A stretch of DNA of 64,000 nucleotides from Methylomonas sp. LL1 (lineage in GTDB: Bacteria; Pseudomonadota; Gammaproteobacteria; Methylococcales; Methylomonadaceae), in the NCBI RefSeq assembly GCF_015711015.1, contig NZ_CP064653.1:1116001-1180000 (forward strand), written 5' to 3'. The translations under genes were made by a program, and so were the position numbers. The notes below the pieces were generated by a model that saw only the letters and a program-made list of their open reading frames with translations, was not told the DNA's origin and ran no database searches. Every line of letters begins with the position of its first letter. Position 1 is the stretch's first letter. This document shows, piece by piece, positions 60,442-64,000 of the stretch.

Positions 60442-60806
60442 CCAAGAAGCACGTAGCCAGCTGGGTGCTGGCTCACCCTCTATCGCCTATCCATGTGGAC
60501 TGTGCCACCACGGTGATGCTGAAGATCCTGGACGGCAAATGCAAAATGCGCGAAACCGAAAAGCGGGTGATGGAACTGCTTTACGATGAGGTAAAAACCC
60601 GTCCCAGCCAATTGCTGACCGAGGAACTCCATTCGCTGATTGCCGCCGCCCGCGCGCATCCGGATGAGACTATGAAAAACATCATCTACGAAAACCGACT
60701 GCTGGCGGAAACCACTATCTCACGTCCGGTGATGAAGGATTTTAAGGCCATGATACGGCGGGAAGGTCTGCTCGATGGCGGATTGGACGAAGACCCGGAA
60801 GCCTGA
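60438..60806 (+). CDS. Unknown protein, partner of NifX-like gene
   Basis: A soluble protein of 122 residues. I do not recognise the family. It is highly helical, with HVASWVLAHPLSPIHVDCATTVMLKILDGKCKM at the start and VMKDFKAMIRREGLLDGG at the end, and two cysteines at about 22 and 34. Its ATG overlaps the NifX-like stop (ATGA), so the two are co-translated. In diazotrophs, short helical unknowns often lie near nif or metal-cluster genes, but this does not fix a function. Confidence 0.7.
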   Translation: MTKKHVASWVLAHPLSPIHVDCATTVMLKILDGKCKMRETEKRVMELLYDEVKTRPSQLLTEELHSLIAAARAHPDETMKNIIYENRLLAETTISRPVMKDFKAMIRREGLLDGGLDEDPEA

Positions 60807-60894
60807 TGTCGATAACAGAATTTACCGACCACCGCATCGTCTCCTACAAAAAGCATCCCCGTCACCACAACATGAGTTCGGAAACCTATACATC

Positions 60895-61710
60895 ATGACA
60901 ACCTACGCTATCGGCAGTGTCAAGGGCGATTATCAAGCGTTATTAAAACTACTGGACAAAATTGAGTTCGATCCGGACAACGATTGCTTGTGGTTTAGCG
61001 GTAATTTAGTCAACGAAGGACCGGAGTCGCTGGCAGTATTGCGATTTATCAAAGGTTTGGGCAAAAAAGCCGTGACGGTATTGGGCTATCAGGAATTGCA
61101 TTTGTTGAGCGTGGCTTCCGGCTTTATACCGCGCGAAGCTGGCGATACACTGGACGAAATTTTGAATGCGCCGGATCGGGACGAATTACTCAAATGGCTA
61201 CGCCAGCGCGGGCTGATTCATCATGATGCCAAACTGAACTTTACCCTGGTGCATGCGGGTATCCCGGCGGAATGGACTTTTAGCCAAGCCCTGACCTTTG
61301 CCTATGAAGTCGAATCGGCACTGTCCGGCGGTAATTATCCGGCGTTTCTGGAAAATCTGCGGCGTGACCAATCGCGCTGGCATGCCAAGCTTAGGGGGTG
61401 GAAGCGACTGAATTTTATTGCCAATGCCTATACTCTGATCAAATACTGCAACGAGCAAGGCAAACTGGATTTTAATGCCAGGGGTGCCCTCGGCTCTCAA
61501 GCCGAGGGGTTAATCCCCTGGTATCGGCTGCCCAATCGGATGACGGCCAATTTGAATATCGTTTTTGCCGATGATGCCGGTTTCGCTGACGCGGCGTTCC
61601 CAGGCATTTACCCATTAGCAGGGCAAGGCAATCTATCCGCGTTAAAGCTGTCCGCAACACCCGAACCCCTGGGCATGCCACGATCGAAATCAAGTTCGAT
61701 AACGAAATAG
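60895..61710 (+). CDS. ApaH-like protein without the metal-binding residues
   Basis: A protein of 271 residues aligned end to end with diadenosine tetraphosphatase ApaH (TYAIG-VKGDYQALLKLLDKI, CLWFSGNLVNEGPESLAVLRFIKGLG, VTVLGYQELHLLSVASG, FTLVHAGIPAEWT). The metallophosphatase residues are replaced: GD of motif I is GS (residue 8), GDLVNRG is GNLVNEG (37, 41), and GNHD is GYQE (65-67). Only the histidine of LVHAGI is kept. It should be unable to hydrolyse Ap4A. Its start is 88 bases after the unknown gene; it may be a third gene of that unit. Confidence 0.85.
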   Translation: MTTYAIGSVKGDYQALLKLLDKIEFDPDNDCLWFSGNLVNEGPESLAVLRFIKGLGKKAVTVLGYQELHLLSVASGFIPREAGDTLDEILNAPDRDELLKWLRQRGLIHHDAKLNFTLVHAGIPAEWTFSQALTFAYEVESALSGGNYPAFLENLRRDQSRWHAKLRGWKRLNFIANAYTLIKYCNEQGKLDFNARGALGSQAEGLIPWYRLPNRMTANLNIVFADDAGFADAAFPGIYPLAGQGNLSALKLSATPEPLGMPRSKSSSITK

Positions 61711-61958
61711 CTTCCTTCCCTTCGTTTGGAATCGAGTTAATCGTTAGAATCTTCGCCCCCAGCGGCGCATGCGGATATATCTTTGCCGCAACTTCCAGTC
61801 CGACACCAGCTGTTAGCCGAGATACCGATCGGCCAATTTCTGCTTACAAGACTGAATCAGCGAAGACAGTTCATCGGTTCAACACTTATAATGCATGGGT
61901 TTTCCACAATTGGAATGTGGAAGCGTGCAATCAATTTCAGAATAAGGCGATTAACCGA

Positions 61959-62537
61959 ATGTTCCAAAAACTCTATGACCGCGTCATCCGCTGGTCCAAG
62001 CACCCTCACGCATTAAAATTCCTATTCGCCTTGAGCTTTGCCGAATCGTCGTTTTTCCCGGTACCGCCGGACGTGATGCTGGCACCGATGGCATTGGCAC
62101 AACCCTCCAAAGCCTTTCGTTTTGCGCTTTGGACTACGGTTGCATCGGTTGCCGGCGGAGTGTTTGGTTACGGGATAGGCTATTTTCTGTTCGACAGCAT
62201 CGAACCTTGGTTGAAAACTTCGCATTACTGGGACGCCTACCGGCAAGCGACGGCATGGTTTGACGAATGGGGCTTCTGGGCTGTTTTTGTCGCCGGGTTT
62301 TCGCCTATCCCCTACAAAGTGTTTACCATTGCCGCCGGCGCCTTGAATATGGCTTTAATGCCGTTTGTGTTGGCTTCCTTGATAGGCCGCGGCGGACGTT
62401 TTTTTCTGGTTGCCCTATTGCTGGCGGCGGGCGGTGAGAAACTGGAAGCCAAACTAAGAGAATACATGGATCGTTTGGGCTGGGCGTTGGTCGCTATCGT
62501 CGTGGTCGGCGGTTTGATTTACCGTTTCATGCGGTGA
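61959..62537 (+). CDS. VTT/DedA-like membrane protein (YqaA type)
   Basis: A membrane protein of 192 residues, from ATG 61959, with about five helices. It carries the VTT/DedA pattern AESSFFPVPPDVMLAPMAL at the first re-entrant loop and FVAGFSPIPYKVFTIAAGALNM at the second. YqaA-type proteins probably move lipids between membrane leaflets. A second DedA-type gene follows 139 bases later. The 248 bases before this gene hold nothing I can support. Confidence 0.82.
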   Translation: MFQKLYDRVIRWSKHPHALKFLFALSFAESSFFPVPPDVMLAPMALAQPSKAFRFALWTTVASVAGGVFGYGIGYFLFDSIEPWLKTSHYWDAYRQATAWFDEWGFWAVFVAGFSPIPYKVFTIAAGALNMALMPFVLASLIGRGGRFFLVALLLAAGGEKLEAKLREYMDRLGWALVAIVVVGGLIYRFMR

Positions 62538-62676
62538 TCTCATGCGGAATCTTTTTTGACTCACCCTCTCCGACATACCCGAGAGCTATAAAAAAGAGAA
62601 GAAGCGCCGAATTTGAAATGCGAAAGGCATAAATTGTGTACACCTCATCCAAACCGGCTATGCGTCTGATCAAATC

Positions 62677-63279
62677 ATGACCGAACTGCTGACGTTCATT
62701 CAAACCCATATCGAATACGCCCCATTCATAATTTTCAGTCTACTGATATTGGCCGGTTTTAACATACCGGTGTCCGAAGACGGCATGCTGTTTATTGCCG
62801 CATTTTTGGCAAGCCAAAGTCCCGAGCATTGGCCGTTGTTATACGCCAGCGTCTATTTGGGGGCTTATTTTTCCGACCTAATCTGCTATGGCTTGGGTCG
62901 AATCATTGGCCCAAGACTATTAGATTTGAAATTTTTTGCCGGCATGGCGCGGCGGGAGCGGATCGATAAAATCCACGCTTATTACGATCGTTATGGCGTA
63001 ATAACGTTAATCCTGGGCCGGTTTATCCCTTTTGGCGTGCGTAACGGTTTATTTTTAACAGCGGGGCTGGCCAAAATGAACCTCATCAAATTCGCCGCGG
63101 CTGATTTATTGGCGTGCACGATCTCCACCGCATCATTTTTTACCCTCTATTATCGCTATGGCGAACAAATGATCGAAATGGTGCGGAAAGCCAATATTGC
63201 CATTTTTATTTTAGCCCTAGCCGTGGGTGGTTATTTTTATTTTCGCCGGAAAAACCCCGGTAGGCCGAACCAGCCCTAG
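62677..63279 (+). CDS. DedA-family membrane protein
   Basis: A membrane protein of 200 residues with the VTT pattern: LAGFNIPVSEDGMLFIAAFLASQ (first loop), YYDRYGVITLILGRFIPFGVRNGLFLTAGLAKM (second loop with conserved arginine) and a last helix before the basic RRKNPG tail. DedA proteins are needed for lipid flipping and proton-gradient stability. It follows another VTT gene on the same strand and may work alongside it. It faces the hybrid-kinase gene end to end. Confidence 0.85.
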   Translation: MTELLTFIQTHIEYAPFIIFSLLILAGFNIPVSEDGMLFIAAFLASQSPEHWPLLYASVYLGAYFSDLICYGLGRIIGPRLLDLKFFAGMARRERIDKIHAYYDRYGVITLILGRFIPFGVRNGLFLTAGLAKMNLIKFAAADLLACTISTASFFTLYYRYGEQMIEMVRKANIAIFILALAVGGYFYFRRKNPGRPNQP

Positions 63280-63323
63280 GCCCGTTCCGTGAGTCAGCCG
63301 AGAAGTTGTTTGTTACCGAATTC

Positions 63324-64000
<677 letters not shown>

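Overview
The window looks like chromosome of a gammaproteobacterium. A methanotroph of the Methylomonas/Methylobacter type (Methylococcales) is the best guess. This is inference from gene content: an HpnN hopanoid transporter, NnrS, TusDC, a type III pantothenate kinase next to BirA, an acyl-homoserine-lactone-type LuxR and a NifX-like protein. There is no rRNA, tRNA, CRISPR array, phage or insertion sequence, and both edges cut through sensor-kinase genes.

Layout. 1-3.2 kb: signalling genes (end of a histidine kinase, a PAS-kinase-REC-REC hybrid, a PilZ/zinc-ribbon/REC protein). 3.2-8.8 kb: housekeeping (SPOR protein, coaX, birA, PilZ protein, tusC, tusD, bepA). 9.4-14.2 kb: hpnN, nnrS and a ferritin-like DUF455 gene. 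14.4-18 kb: an AraC/GyrI regulator, a TetR/O-methyltransferase pair and a membrane protein. 18.2-20.2 kb: an AT-rich RloA/RloB (AbiL-type) defence pair. 20.3-36 kb: an accessory stretch of small, mostly minus-strand genes (GFA, GST, several GNATs, PaiB, hydrolases, amidase, a second LspA, HAD, AroE-like) mixed with at least four broken genes. It ends at a LuxR gene that has a perfect 16-bp lux-box-like palindrome upstream; a near-copy of that palindrome lies in front of a DUF4260 gene 3.8 kb away. 36-39.2 kb: Lrp, a LeuA of the second type and a methyltransferase.

39.4-42.0 kb holds a tight three-gene operon of an OLD/AAA-type ATPase, a PIN nuclease and an RNA ligase. It reads like a cut-and-repair or RNA-based defence system and is the strongest candidate for something little described. 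42.3-46.9 kb: cupin, DinB, class IV aminotransferase and a DMT exporter, divergent from a MocR regulator with a clear inverted-repeat operator. 47-52.8 kb: a complete RND efflux operon. 53.3-56.6 kb: a LuxR-type regulator, an iron-sulfur/SCP2 fusion protein and a MarR regulator. 56.8-59.8 kb: a PiT phosphate transporter, an ArsM-like methyltransferase, a sigma factor and its zinc-finger partner. 60-64 kb: a NifX-like protein with an unknown partner, an ApaH relative that has lost its metal ligands, two VTT/DedA membrane proteins and the end of a REC-HPt hybrid kinase.

Non-coding signals of note are two copies (about 20.8 and 53.1 kb) of a multi-hairpin intergenic repeat whose stems differ by paired, compensating changes, and three smaller inverted-repeat elements.
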